Notes: a model not told the origin generated them from the sequence alone. 64,000 nt of DNA from Azospirillum brasilense (GCF_001315015.1 NZ_CP012918.1:62001-126000); one strand, 5' to 3'; positions 43,406 through 52,424 are shown, counted from the stretch's first letter. Numbers and translations are program-made.

Positions 43406-43915
43406 CTACTGCGAGCTTGATCCCGACATGGCGGCCGGAGGCCCCTCTAGCGCGATCGCGATGCCCGACGGCGCGAGCGTAAGTTGGAGCCCCTGGTTTT
43501 TCGATGTCGCCCGGATGACGACACCGTGCTGGTTTTCCATCGCGGCCCCCGCGGCACCACCAGCGACCGTTGCGCCCACGGCGGCGGCCATGTAATTGCC
43601 CGGGAAATCCTCAACCTTCTTGAGATTGTAGACGTTGCCGGTGGCCTCCACCGACGAGGCACCAACATTGACGACGCTGAAGCCATTCGCCGTGAACGGA
43701 TAGTCTTTTCCCTGGAAGTGGAGAACGCCGTGTCCCCAGCTGTAGCCGACGCCAAGCGCGACACTGCCTCCGGAAAAGTCGATGGTCGCGTCCGGTTTTT
43801 CAGATTGCGCTCCGCTGGACGGCGACGTGTTGGAGGGCTGCTGCGCTGACGCGCCACTGCCGAGAAGCAACAGTGTTGCGGCGAACACGGTGACTGCGAT
43901 CCTTGGCCTAAGCAC
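43406..43915 (-). CDS. Exported protein of unknown function (EipA/DUF1134-like)
   Basis: A 169-residue exported protein from GTG 43915, with GGGAG eleven bases upstream. The signal peptide is VFAATLLLLGSGASA, followed by a Ser/Pro-rich linker. A compact domain contains IDFSGGSVALGVGYSWGHGV and LHFQGKDYPFTANGFSVVNV. A Gly/Ala-rich helix (YMAAAVGATVAGGAAGAAME) and a last strand follow. The domain resembles EipA/DUF1134-type envelope proteins, which affect cell-envelope integrity, but the match is from memory and weak. Monocistronic. Confidence 0.7.
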   Translation of the reverse strand: MLRPRIAVTVFAATLLLLGSGASAQQPSNTSPSSGAQSEKPDATIDFSGGSVALGVGYSWGHGVLHFQGKDYPFTANGFSVVNVGASSVEATGNVYNLKKVEDFPGNYMAAAVGATVAGGAAGAAMENQHGVVIRATSKNQGLQLTLAPSGIAIALEGPPAAMSGSSSQ

Positions 43916-44853
43916 TGGTCATTCTCCCGCGTTGGATGGTCGAGCTCGGAATCCGGTGCGCCTGCCCCATCGATGCGCAGAACCCCGAGTCGAGCAGCAC
44001 CGCAGGCAATCCGCATCAGGCGGCACAATCACTGGTCCCTACGAAGGCGTTTCTGGAGATGGGTGGATCAGGGCAGGCTTGGCACGGTCACCGCGGCAAC
44101 CACGGCGGCTGAAACCATACCCGCCCGTAATGCCCATCGGTTGGGCGGATGGTCACGGTCGTCATGATGGTCCGCTCCTGATGATCGGCCCTGAAGTGCT
44201 AATAGAAGCCATTGAGCCTCAACCACAAGAGCTGTTGAAAGTAGCAACCGGCCCTCTACGCACGTGTTACGGTAACCTCCACAGCGCCTGTGGGGTGTTG
44301 CAATAAATTGACTGAGGACTCTGGAAAATGAAACAGGGCAGATACCGTAACAGGATACGGTAAAAGTGATGATATTCAAACTACAACCGTATAAGGTCAG
44401 AAATCTATCTATTGGCAATTACCTTAATATATCTTATTGATATCTATTTTATTGTTAATAATTTCGACCAGGCGCCGCTGTTGAGTGTACGACAACACGT
44501 CACTGAGTGGCTCGGCGCGCGCCGTTTGTTGGTTTGGTGGATTGCCTGCATATCATTGCGCAACATCGACTCTCGTGCATTGAGCACCGGTACGGTATGT
44601 TGATCAATACCGGCATCATGCTCACCGCAACCAAGTGCTGAAGCCCGATTCTCACGCCGCGTTGATGGTTGCCACAAGGATGGCTTGCTGGCGGGAAAAG
44701 TGCCAGGAAAGTACCTCCATTACGAATTCTTCGGCGACGGCTCTGGACAGTGAGAGACGCTCGGCATTGCCATGGCCGTGGATGCGTCGTTGGGGCTGCT
44801 CTCCCGTGTCTCTCATCCAGCGACCGAGACAACGCGATCCCAAGGAGGAAATC
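43916..44853. other. Long intergenic region, no supported gene
   Basis: It contains only short frames and an AT-rich stretch (44390-44470) with weak promoter-like character. AAGGAGG at the right edge is the ribosome site of the next gene. Confidence 0.45.
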
Positions 44854-45471
44854 ATGCCATTGCGCCCAGCTTGGCTTAGAATTTACGCAGCGGCCATTGT
44901 CGGCGGCACCGGCTTGGTGTCGGTGGCCATATCGACTCCGGTGGTGGCGCAATCACGCCCCGTCCTATCAAACGTGGTACCCGCGGACGCGGCCGTGACG
45001 ATCCACGCCAAGATCAAGGCGATTGACCCAGCCAAGCGGCACGTCATGCTCGAGGAACGTACGGGCAAGCCGGTCACCGTCTTGGCCGCTCCCGATGTCC
45101 GGCTTGAGATGCTGAAGGTCGGCGACACCGTAAATGTGGATTATTACCGCTCCGTGGCCTTCGTGATCTCGCTGCCCGGCAGCCCCGTACCGGAGGATGC
45201 GATCAAGCAGGCGATCACGCGGCCGGTCGAGGCGCCGGGCGGCGTTGGAATCCAGGTGACGCGGGTCAGCGGGCTGGTGGTCGGTATCGATGTGGAAGCG
45301 CACAGCCTTGATCTCGTTAACCCGCAGGGAGGTGAGATCTATACCATCAACGTGACCGATCCCGAGCGTCAAGCAGCGCTTCCCGCGCTGAAGGTCGGCG
45401 ACACCATCACCGCCACTGTCAGCGAGGCCCTGGCCGTTGCCATCACCCCGGCACCGAAGAGCCTATTCTAA
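44854..45471 (+). CDS. Exported protein with two beta-rich repeats, paralog of the next gene
   Basis: A 205-residue protein; ATG 44854 follows AAGGAGGAAATC. The signal peptide is RIYAAAIVGGTGLVSVAIST, cleavage near VVAQ. It contains two similar beta-rich units: TIHAKIKAIDPAKRHVMLEE with DVRLEMLKVGDTVNVDYYRS, and VSGLVVGIDVEAHSLDLVNP with LPALKVGDTITATVSEALAV. The repeated form A-I-D-hydrophobic strands then L-K-V-G-D-T-V resembles DUF5666-type OB-like domains. It is probably periplasmic; role unknown. The related gene at 45658 carries the same two units. Confidence 0.75.
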   Translation: MPLRPAWLRIYAAAIVGGTGLVSVAISTPVVAQSRPVLSNVVPADAAVTIHAKIKAIDPAKRHVMLEERTGKPVTVLAAPDVRLEMLKVGDTVNVDYYRSVAFVISLPGSPVPEDAIKQAITRPVEAPGGVGIQVTRVSGLVVGIDVEAHSLDLVNPQGGEIYTINVTDPERQAALPALKVGDTITATVSEALAVAITPAPKSLF

Positions 45472-45657
45472 CGCTGGACTGTACGCGCACCGACACGGCT
45501 GGAGCAACGGGGAGTGCGCGACCACTCCGAGACTGCTGCTGCTGATCGGTCGTCGCGCTCGGCGACGCCGAGCCTTGCACCCTCGCCCGGAACCTGCTGG
45601 CACCTCGGGGCACCCTAGTTGCGGCCATTCTTTTCTGAAAGGCAGTGTGAAACAGCC

Positions 45658-46266
45658 ATGCGACGCATCTTCCTAATTCAGGTCACAGCCGCCTTGGCCC
45701 TCGTGGCAACGGCGGCCACCGCGCAAGCCCCGTGGGATCGCGCCCCCGCCGATGCCCGAACGACAGCGCTGACCGACACGGACCGGCCGCAGGTCACTTT
45801 GGTGGAAAGCGTCCGACTGACGGCGGTCGTCACCGCCGTTGACAAACCGTCCCGCACCGTGACGTTGCGCCATGCCGATGGTGGTCTGGAGGAGGTTACC
45901 GCGGGCCCTGATGTCAGGAACTTCGATCAGATTGCCGTCGGCGATACGGTACGCGCCGAATACAACCAGTCGACCAGTATCTTCGCCCGACCGCCGCAGT
46001 CCGGAGCCTCCTCGGCCGAAGGCCAGTCCATCAGCCGCGCGGCTCCTGGTGAGAAGCCCGGTGGAACCGCCGCTGTGAACCAGGAAGCCACGGGCACGGT
46101 CGAGGATATCGACCAGGACCGACGGGTTGTCACGGTGCGTGGTCCGCAAGGCCGCACCCAAAAGGTCTTGGTCGCACCAGATGTTCAGGGCTTGGAGAAC
46201 GTCCGGCAGGGCGACGAGGTCGTGATCCGACACACGGCAGCCCTGACCATCGTCGTCGAGAAATAG
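45658..46266 (+). CDS. Exported protein with two DUF5666-like repeats
   Basis: A 202-residue paralog of the preceding protein. Signal peptide MRRIFLIQVTAALALVATAA, cleavage near TAQA. The first unit has VRLTAVVTAVDKPSRTVTLR and FDQIAVGDTVRAEYNQ; the second has GTVEDIDQDRRVVTVRGPQG and LENVRQGDEVVIRHTAAL. A Pro/Ser/Gly-rich linker joins them. The ribosome site is weak (AAAGG some 14 bases upstream), so GTG 45646 is an alternative start. The gene pair suggests tandem duplication of a periplasmic module. Confidence 0.75.
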   Translation: MRRIFLIQVTAALALVATAATAQAPWDRAPADARTTALTDTDRPQVTLVESVRLTAVVTAVDKPSRTVTLRHADGGLEEVTAGPDVRNFDQIAVGDTVRAEYNQSTSIFARPPQSGASSAEGQSISRAAPGEKPGGTAAVNQEATGTVEDIDQDRRVVTVRGPQGRTQKVLVAPDVQGLENVRQGDEVVIRHTAALTIVVEK

Positions 46267-46341
46267 CGCCGATGACCAGTCTCCCGGTTTTTCCGATCCC
46301 GGCACGCCCAAGGCGCAGCGCTCATTGCAAGGTGGCGAGAC

Positions 46342-47004
46342 ATGAAGAAGGTGATCGGACTGGCTGCAGCCGTCGAGATGATTCCGGATGGCGCCGCGCT
46401 CATGATCGGCGGATTCATGGGGGCCGGCACACCGCCGCGCCTCATCGACGAACTGGTCCGCCAAGGGCGGCGGGACCTGACCGTCATTGCCAACGACACC
46501 GCGCGTCCCGGCGTCGGAATTGGCAAGCTCGTGGCGGCAAAGCTGGTGCACCGGATGATCACCAGCCACATCGGCACGAACCCCGAGACGCAACGCCAGA
46601 TGATCGCCGGCGAGATCGAAGTCGAGCTGGTGCCGCAGGGTACGTTGGCCGAGCGCATACGAGCTGCCGGTTTCGGACTGGGCGGTGTTCTGACGCCGAC
46701 CGGTGTCGGAACCACGGTCGCGGAAGGCAAGAAGACCGTGACGGTGAACGGCAACGTGTTTCTGCTGGAACTCCCGCTGAACGCCGATTTTGCCCTGATC
46801 AATGCCAAGCGCGCCGACTATTACGGGAACTTGGAATACTCGCTCACCGCGCGCAACTTCAACCCGGCCATGGCCATGGCGGCCGCCACGGTGATCGCGG
46901 AGGCCGAGGACATCGTGCCCGTCGGGGTCATCTCACCCGACGCCGTCGGCACGCCTCATGTCCTGGTCAGCCACCTTATCGGCAAGGAGCGCGGCCATGG
47001 ATGA
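46342..47004 (+). CDS. scoA: 3-oxoacid CoA-transferase, subunit A
   Basis: A 220-residue alpha subunit of a two-subunit CoA transferase (AtoD/ScoA/PcaI type), which moves CoA between an acyl-CoA such as succinyl-CoA or acetyl-CoA and a keto acid. Motifs: ALMIGGFMGAGTPPRLIDEL, DLTVIANDTARPGVGIGKLV and GVLTPTGVGTTVAEGKKTV. It overlaps subunit B by eight bases. It lies rightward with the OmpA gene and after the DUF5666-like pair. It could use acetoacetate or short acids, consistent with storage-polymer or fermentative metabolism; the actual substrate is unknown. Confidence 0.94.
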   Translation: MKKVIGLAAAVEMIPDGAALMIGGFMGAGTPPRLIDELVRQGRRDLTVIANDTARPGVGIGKLVAAKLVHRMITSHIGTNPETQRQMIAGEIEVELVPQGTLAERIRAAGFGLGGVLTPTGVGTTVAEGKKTVTVNGNVFLLELPLNADFALINAKRADYYGNLEYSLTARNFNPAMAMAAATVIAEAEDIVPVGVISPDAVGTPHVLVSHLIGKERGHG

Positions 47005-47662
47005 GAAGGAACTGATCGCCAAGCGCGTGGCGCTTGAGCTGAAGGATGGGGACTTGGCCAACCTCGGCATCGGCTTGCCCACCTTGGTGGCGCGGCATCT
47101 GCCGGCCGGCGTGCGGGTGTTCTTTCAATCGGAAAATGGGATCATTGGCATGCAGCCTCTGCCCGAAGAGGGCTTCGCCTGGAGCGATCTGACCGACGCT
47201 GGCGGCAGCCCGATCGGCGCGGTACCGGGAGCCGCGGCGTTCGACAGTGCGCTTTCCTTTGGTCTGATCCGCGGCGGCCACCTGGACGTGACGGTGCTGG
47301 GTGGTCTGCAGGTCGATGAAGAGGGGCATCTCGCCAACTGGACGGTGCCCGGCAAAATGGTGCCCGGAATGGGCGGCGCTATGGACTTGGTGACCGGCGC
47401 CAAGCGGGTGATCGTGGCGATGACCCACACCGCCAAGGGCGCGCCCAAGATCGTCAAGCGCTGCACGCTGCCGTTGACCGCCGTGCGCCGGGTCAGCTTG
47501 GTCGTTACCGACTTGGCCGTGATCGAGCCGACGAACGGCGGGCTTGTGCTGCGGGAGGTTGCTCCCGGCGTCACTCCAGAGCAGGTGCTGAACGCCACGG
47601 AGGCGAGCCTGATCATTCCCACGGAGGTTCCGACGATGCGCTTGGCGGCCAGCCCCACCTGA
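46997..47662 (+). CDS. scoB: 3-oxoacid CoA-transferase, subunit B
   Basis: A 221-residue beta subunit holding the catalytic Glu in FQSENGIIGMQP. Other family stretches: LANLGIGLPTLVARHLPAGV and NWTVPGKMVPGMGGAMDLVT. The start at ATG 46997 lies within the end of subunit A (overlap of eight bases), so the two are translationally coupled and form the heteromer. It is intact and of usual length. The OmpA-like gene starts 59 bases after its stop. Confidence 0.95.
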   Translation: MDEKELIAKRVALELKDGDLANLGIGLPTLVARHLPAGVRVFFQSENGIIGMQPLPEEGFAWSDLTDAGGSPIGAVPGAAAFDSALSFGLIRGGHLDVTVLGGLQVDEEGHLANWTVPGKMVPGMGGAMDLVTGAKRVIVAMTHTAKGAPKIVKRCTLPLTAVRRVSLVVTDLAVIEPTNGGLVLREVAPGVTPEQVLNATEASLIIPTEVPTMRLAASPT

Positions 47663-47721
47663 CACACTTGGGTTCCACGTCGACTTTCTTCCCAATGCTC
47701 GATCCGCGAAAGGTCCTCACC

Positions 47722-48279
47722 ATGTTGAAGGTTCCGCTGTGGTCCGGCCTGACAACCGCATTGGCGCTGTCGTCCTTGATGCTAAGTGGATGCGTTTCCC
47801 AAAGCGCTTACGATCAGCTGAGATCGCAAAACCAGCAGCTGCAATCGCAAAACCAGCAACTCCAACAACAGGTTGCCACTCAGCAGAACCATATCGTCCG
47901 GCTGCAGGGGGCCATTGCCTACACCGTGAACTCCGATCTGCTCTTCCGGCCGGGCAGCTGGCAAATGACGAAGAGGGGAGAAGAGATCATTGCGGGCTAT
48001 GCAAAGAGGCTGGCCGCGACGCAGCAGAACAAGCTGCTGGTGAACGGCTACACCGATGACGCGCCGATTGGTCCGGCGCTGCAGCGGCAGGGCATCACCA
48101 CAAATCAGGAACTGTCGCAGAAGCGCGCGGAAGCGGTGATGCAGTATCTCATCTCGCAGGGCGTGAATCCGGATATGATTGCGGCGAAGGGATATGGCGA
48201 TGCCAACCCGGTCGCCTCGAACGAGACGGTGCAAGGTCGGGCAAGAAACCGTCGGGTGGAAATAACGGTCGCGAGTTGA
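47722..48279 (+). CDS. OmpA-family peptidoglycan-binding lipoprotein
   Basis: A 185-residue lipoprotein. Signal and lipobox: LTTALALSSLMLSGC. A short Gln-rich coiled coil (RSQNQQLQSQNQQLQQQ) follows, then the OmpA domain (about 75-185) with NGYTDDAPIGPAL, QKRAEAVMQYLISQGVNPDM and NRRVEITVAS. The conserved Asp and Arg that hold diaminopimelate are in TDD and GRARNRRVE. It would sit in the outer membrane and bind peptidoglycan. The start at ATG 47722 follows AAAGG nine bases upstream. Size and design resemble YiaD/Pal-type proteins. Confidence 0.88.
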   Translation: MLKVPLWSGLTTALALSSLMLSGCVSQSAYDQLRSQNQQLQSQNQQLQQQVATQQNHIVRLQGAIAYTVNSDLLFRPGSWQMTKRGEEIIAGYAKRLAATQQNKLLVNGYTDDAPIGPALQRQGITTNQELSQKRAEAVMQYLISQGVNPDMIAAKGYGDANPVASNETVQGRARNRRVEITVAS

Positions 48280-48356
48280 GCCGCACTCGCTAACCGTCAT
48301 GAAGGATCAAGTGCCTTATGTAGACGGCCCTCTGCTTGCAAGCCGAAAAGGGGTAC

Positions 48357-48551
48357 TGTCAACTTCACGGTCGGTTGGCGACCTGAGGGTCTGAACAACC
48401 TGCGTTCTGGATGGTTCTTCCGATCCCGGCACGCCCGGGCTCGCGCCTTTACCATGTGGCGCGAGGCGGTCGGTCTTGCCCCGACCGCCTGAGCGGAACC
48501 GAAATCCGGTTGTTTAGACCCCAAGTTCATCAACCTCAAGCGAAGTTGACA
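48357..48551. mobile_element. 195-bp MITE-like element with 44-bp terminal inverted repeats
   Basis: TGTCAACTTC starts at 48357 and GAAGTTGACA ends at 48551. Over 44 bases the two ends match at 33 positions, with GGGTCTGAACAACC and GGGTCTAAACAACC conserved at the inner edge. A 10-bp stem hairpin sits in the middle (AGGCGGTCGG at 48464-48473 with CCGACCGCCT at 48481-48490). No coding frame. Flanks GGTAC and GCGCT show no target duplication. A 19-bp stretch inside (TTCCGATCCCGGCACGCCC, 48418-48436) recurs at 46291-46309. Confidence 0.7.
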
Positions 48552-48779
48552 GCGCTGCGACGATCTCTCCGGTCGAAGCGACCGCCGACCGGTACCAGCC
48601 CATCGAACTCATGGACGAGGCCCAGCCAGCTGGCGGCGTGAAATCGACCGCTGTCAGCGTTGCCCGAAACTACAGTCGTCATGAGCGGTTGAACTGAGTG
48701 CAGAACAGGAGATTGGGCTGCTATTAGCAGCGGCTCGGTTCAAAGCGAGCATCGCATCAACACTTCCCAGGAGATCGCC

Positions 48780-49199
48780 ATGCAGATCCGAGAAATCATG
48801 ACTCGCGATGTCGAAATCGCGTCTCCCGACGACACGATCCAGAAGGCCGCCCAGATGATGAAGGACGTCGACACGGGAATGCTGCCAGTGGGCGAGAATG
48901 ATCAACTGGTTGGGATGATCACCGACCGGGATATCACCATCCGCGCCACCGCCGAGGGCAAGGGAGTGGACTGTAAGGTGCGCGACGTGATGACGGGCGG
49001 GGTCTGCTACGTCTTTGAGGATGAGACCACTGAGGACGCCTCGCGGAACATGAGCAATCTCCAAGTTCGCCGCCTGCCCGTGGTCAATCGCGATAAGCGG
49101 CTGGTCGGTATCGTCTCGCTCGGCGACCTTGCCGTAGAGAACCGCGCCGCGGACGAAGCTCAAGGGGCACTCTCGAATGTCTCCAAACCGACGCGTTGA
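48780..49199 (+). CDS. Paired CBS-domain protein
   Basis: A 139-residue stand-alone CBS pair. The first CBS (about 1-60) reads MQIREIMTRDVEIASPDDTI and MLPVGENDQLVGMITDRDIT; the second (about 68-130) reads VRDVMTGGVCYVFEDETTED and RRLPVVNRDKRLVGIVSLGD. The protein resembles the hypoxic response protein group and bacterial single CBS pairs that bind adenosine nucleotides and sense energy charge. CAGGAGATCGCC precedes ATG 48780. It lies in its own transcription unit at the right margin of the cargo, in keeping with a low-energy theme. Confidence 0.92.
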   Translation: MQIREIMTRDVEIASPDDTIQKAAQMMKDVDTGMLPVGENDQLVGMITDRDITIRATAEGKGVDCKVRDVMTGGVCYVFEDETTEDASRNMSNLQVRRLPVVNRDKRLVGIVSLGDLAVENRAADEAQGALSNVSKPTR

Positions 49200-49517
49200 T
49201 TGGCATGCCGGAAGAGAAGATCAACACCAACGGTATACTGGAGGTGCGTGACGGCTCGGGCGCCAAATGCGGCTTGCTTCACTCTCCAGCGATGGCTTCC
49301 GCTTCCGAAGAGAGGCCGGATGAAGGCGATCCGGGTTGGTCATCCCGGATCGCCTGATGTTCTCAGAGAGGGATGCGGATACACTTTGGCGCATAAAGCG
49401 CGGTTTCCAGAACCCAACACAGTGAACCGCACCGGGTTTCTCGGAGGCCATGGGCGTTGAGACACAACGTAACAATGGCGCTCCCACCAGCTCACAGCGT
49501 GGGCGACTGACCAACCG
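49200..49517. other. Remnant region between CBS gene and recombinase; no gene seen
   Basis: Short frames only. CGCGGTTTCCAGAACCCAAC near 49403 resembles the end of the IS5 remnant at 23990, so an IS scrap is likely here too. Confidence 0.45.
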
Positions 49518-50429
49518 CTACGCGGATTCCGCTTCCCGCACCAGCCCCTGCTCCTTGGCCCGGTCCAGCAGGTTCTTCACCGACGACCGACTCCAGCGCA
49601 GACCTCCACGTGGCGTGCGCTGCCCCATGCCCTGCAGTCGGCGCGCGATGCCATCGAGCGTGATGCCGGGTTCGGCCCGCGCCAGCCCCGCCACCATCAG
49701 CACGAGGTCGTCGCTGTCGACCCGCTTGGGCGCCGGGTCGAGGACGTCCTGACGGACCAAGCCCACTGCAGCCAGCCGGCGCACGGCGCGGATCAGGCTG
49801 TTGGGCGTCCAGGGCTTACGGTCCCACGGCCTGGTCCGCCCCTGCCCCTTCAGCGCCCGCACGACTTGATCCCATGGCGTCGTCGGCCGCAAGGCTTCGA
49901 CGGTCGGCAGGAACTCCTGGGCGTGCGCGACGACCAGTTCGTCGCGGGCGGTCTCGCGGCCCTGCCGGGCCTTTTCCAAGGCCGCAGGGTCCCGTCGGCG
50001 CAGGCCAGGATTGCCGGGTTCCTTGCCCTTGGCCACCGCGGCCCTGAGCCCGGCAATCGAGCGTTCGCGGATCAGGGCCCGTTCCAACTCGGCCGCGGCG
50101 CCGAGAACCTGCAGGGCGAAGCGTCCCTGCGGGCTGGTGGTGTCGATCGGATCGCCCAGCGACTTGAAGGCAATGCCGCGCTGACCCAGGCCGTCGATCA
50201 CCTCCAGAAGATGGAAGAGCGAGCGCGCCAGCCGGTCGATGCGCGCCACCACCAGCGTGTCGCCCCGCTTCAGACTGGCGAGCGCCTTGGCCAGCACCGG
50301 GCGGTCGCGGTCGCCGCCGGAGGCGTGCTCCTCGAAGATGACCGAGCAGCCGGCCTGTTTGAGGGCGAGGAGCTGCGAGTCCGTGGACTGCTCCTCGGTG
50401 GAGACGCGGGCGTAGGCGACGAGGGCCAT
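49518..50429 (-). CDS. tniR: Serine recombinase (TniR-like resolvase) of transposon 2
   Basis: A 303-residue serine recombinase. The catalytic Ser lies in LVAYARVSTEEQSTDSQ; RIDRLARSLFHLLEVIDGL and TTSPQGRFALQVLGAAAELE follow, then an extended C-terminal half of about 160 residues with helix-turn-helix-like segments (TLDGIARRLQGMGQRTPRGG). It is the fourth gene of the leftward tniA-tniB-tniQ-tniR set, the order known for Tn5053-type elements. It should resolve cointegrates at a res site, probably in the 590 bases before its start. Its paralog is the recombinase of transposon 1, which has the same unusual C-terminal extension. Confidence 0.92.
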   Translation of the reverse strand: MALVAYARVSTEEQSTDSQLLALKQAGCSVIFEEHASGGDRDRPVLAKALASLKRGDTLVVARIDRLARSLFHLLEVIDGLGQRGIAFKSLGDPIDTTSPQGRFALQVLGAAAELERALIRERSIAGLRAAVAKGKEPGNPGLRRRDPAALEKARQGRETARDELVVAHAQEFLPTVEALRPTTPWDQVVRALKGQGRTRPWDRKPWTPNSLIRAVRRLAAVGLVRQDVLDPAPKRVDSDDLVLMVAGLARAEPGITLDGIARRLQGMGQRTPRGGLRWSRSSVKNLLDRAKEQGLVREAESA

Positions 50430-51020
50430 GGGGACTCCTGGGCGGTTCGGGCGGGAAAACGCCCGCCGGCCCCCCTTTGTACAGAAAATCAGTTGGTCTT
50501 ATCCACCCAGATGAACATGGAGGCATGGTCTGGAACGGCGAAAACGGCACCGCCCGCCGCCCGCCGCCCGCCCGGCCGGTCCCAGCGCGCGATAAAACGC
50601 CAGTGAGCGCCGGCTGGTCGGAGGCCGCGGAAGGCGACGAAAGTCGCACGAAACCAGCTGCGGAATGGATCTGGCGGCGGTGACAGCGGCTCTCGTTCGA
50701 AAAGGACCACTGACAGATCAACGACATAGCAGCGAGCCAAAGGCCAACCGAGGACGCTTTTCGCATGAACTGCCCGCATTTCGCACGATCCGGTCTGCAA
50801 AACGGGGGCAGGCAGGGTGTCGAAGCCCTAGGAATCCGGCTTTTCGCACGAACCACCCGACAACGACAGACAACGACAGGAGCTTTGGATAACGGCGATT
50901 ATCCAAATCATCGGCGGCGGAGCTCCGAGGCGAGTCGGCAGTTACGGAAGCAAAAGAAGGCTTCGGTATCATTTTCTGGCGCGCCGAGCGATGGCGGAGG
51001 CGCCTGCCCATGCCCGACGG
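50430..51020. promoter_or_regulatory. Candidate res site region between tniR and tniQ
   Basis: TCGCACGA occurs at 50645-50652, 50781-50788 and 50844-50851, with a one-mismatch copy (TCGCATGA) at 50761. GACAACGACA is repeated in tandem just before 50880. TTTGGATAA (50884-50892) and TTATCCAAA (50899-50907) form a perfect dyad around six bases, the layout of a resolvase crossover site. No gene fits. Assignment as res is inferred. Confidence 0.55.
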
Positions 51021-52424
51021 TCAGGCGTCCGTCGCGGCGCCGATGCCGAAGCTCCACAGCGGGACAGAGCCCGTGCGCTCCCAACCGGCCCGCTCGTAAT
51101 CGGCGTGGTTGGAATAATGGACCTCCGCTTCGAGCCGCCTTACCCCGCGGCGGGCGGCCAGATGAACACATCCCTCCAGAAGAACGGGGAGGAAGGCCGC
51201 CTCGGCGGCGGGCTCGACAAAGATCTCCACGAGCCGCTCCGTCCACACCATCGCCACCCCGACAACGCGGCCGCCGTCCATCCCCAAGACCACGGGCTGT
51301 TTGGTGTCAAGGAAACTCCGCCACCGGAAAGCGACGAGATCCTGCAGGAGTTCGCGGTGATCGCCCCCCTTTCCAGACAGCGGATCCGCGTCCAGGACCT
51401 CCAGCAGCTCCCGACAGAACTGCCGAAGCGCCGGGATGTCGGCGGCGGTGGCCGGCCGGACGCACGGTACGGAGGCGCCGAGACGGGTGGCCGGTGACAA
51501 AAGAAGCAATGGCTCCCCTGGGCTCGCCATGCTCCGCGTCGTTCCTTCGCGGAACCCTCTCTGATGCAGCCGATGCAGCAGTAGGGCCCTCAGGCGACCA
51601 TGAGAGAACGCGTTCACCCGCTTTTGGATGGTGGTCCAGTCCTCAAGATGCCCCGCAGGTCCGGCCGCCGCGTTCGTTGGCTGAGCATCCCGATCGGACC
51701 GGGCGGCCTCCAAGGCGCTCATGTCGGCATCCAGTGCGGACAACGCACGCGCCGCCGATGTGACGGTCCGCTCCAGTCCGATCTCCTTCGCCAACTCCGT
51801 GATGACCTCGATGAGGGCTTGCGTGAGGACCGCTTGCGGCAACGCCGGATCCATGCGCTCCTGCCGCAGATCGGATCGGCACGTTGCACAGCGCCACAGA
51901 GGGCGCCGGAGCCGCCCGCCGAGCACGGACAGCGGAGACCGGCACGTCGGGCAGCACGGATTGAGCCAAACCTGATGCTCTGTGCAGACCCGGAACAAGG
52001 TTCCCCGCCATTGCCAGCGGACATAGGGGATGGGGTCCGCCGCCCAGCAGCCGGGACAAAAGCGTGGGCTGCGCAGCGCTCCCGTCCACATCGCAGAGGC
52101 GGTTGGAGAAAAGCGCTGCGCCTGCTCGAACCACGGAACGGGGATTCCAGTGCGTTGCGCGAGAAGCATGAAGGTTCGACGCGGCAGTCCGTTGTCGAGG
52201 TCGGCCGGATGGCGACCGAAGACCCCACGAAACTCAAAAAGAAGGGCTTGCGGCCCCACCGCGCTTGCCCAGGCATAACGGCTGAACCAGCTGCTGAGGA
52301 GCTCACCCTCGATGGGGGCCGGCTCGGACGCCCAATGGTGCGCCCCCTGACTGGGCCGGCCCCGTTCGAGCGGCTCGCAGGAATACACCTCGCCGTGCCC
52401 GATGGTCGGCAAGCGGCCCGCCAT
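51021..52424 (-). CDS. tniQ: TniQ of transposon 2 with C-terminal GNAT acetyltransferase domain
   Basis: A 467-residue target-selection protein. The N-terminal half is TniQ: PAPIEGELLSSWFSRYAWAS, FCPGCWAADPIPYVRWQW, RVCTEHQVWLNPCCPTCRSP and WRCATCRSDL supply zinc ligands. From about residue 315 a GNAT N-acetyltransferase fold begins (VRPATAADIPALRQFCREL). It includes VVLGMDGGRVVGVAMVWTER, LVEIFVEPAAEAAFLPVLLE and the last strand-helix HYSNHADYERAGWERTGSVP. I know of no common TniQ with such a fusion. It overlaps tniB by one base and lies downstream of it in the operon. The acetyltransferase may modify a host target factor or the transposase; this is open. Confidence 0.88.
   Translation of the reverse strand: MAGRLPTIGHGEVYSCEPLERGRPSQGAHHWASEPAPIEGELLSSWFSRYAWASAVGPQALLFEFRGVFGRHPADLDNGLPRRTFMLLAQRTGIPVPWFEQAQRFSPTASAMWTGALRSPRFCPGCWAADPIPYVRWQWRGTLFRVCTEHQVWLNPCCPTCRSPLSVLGGRLRRPLWRCATCRSDLRQERMDPALPQAVLTQALIEVITELAKEIGLERTVTSAARALSALDADMSALEAARSDRDAQPTNAAAGPAGHLEDWTTIQKRVNAFSHGRLRALLLHRLHQRGFREGTTRSMASPGEPLLLLSPATRLGASVPCVRPATAADIPALRQFCRELLEVLDADPLSGKGGDHRELLQDLVAFRWRSFLDTKQPVVLGMDGGRVVGVAMVWTERLVEIFVEPAAEAAFLPVLLEGCVHLAARRGVRRLEAEVHYSNHADYERAGWERTGSVPLWSFGIGAATDA

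Noticed and set aside
48352..48556. Target duplication of the MITE-like element
   Set aside because: Flanking pentamers GGTAC and GCGCT do not match.
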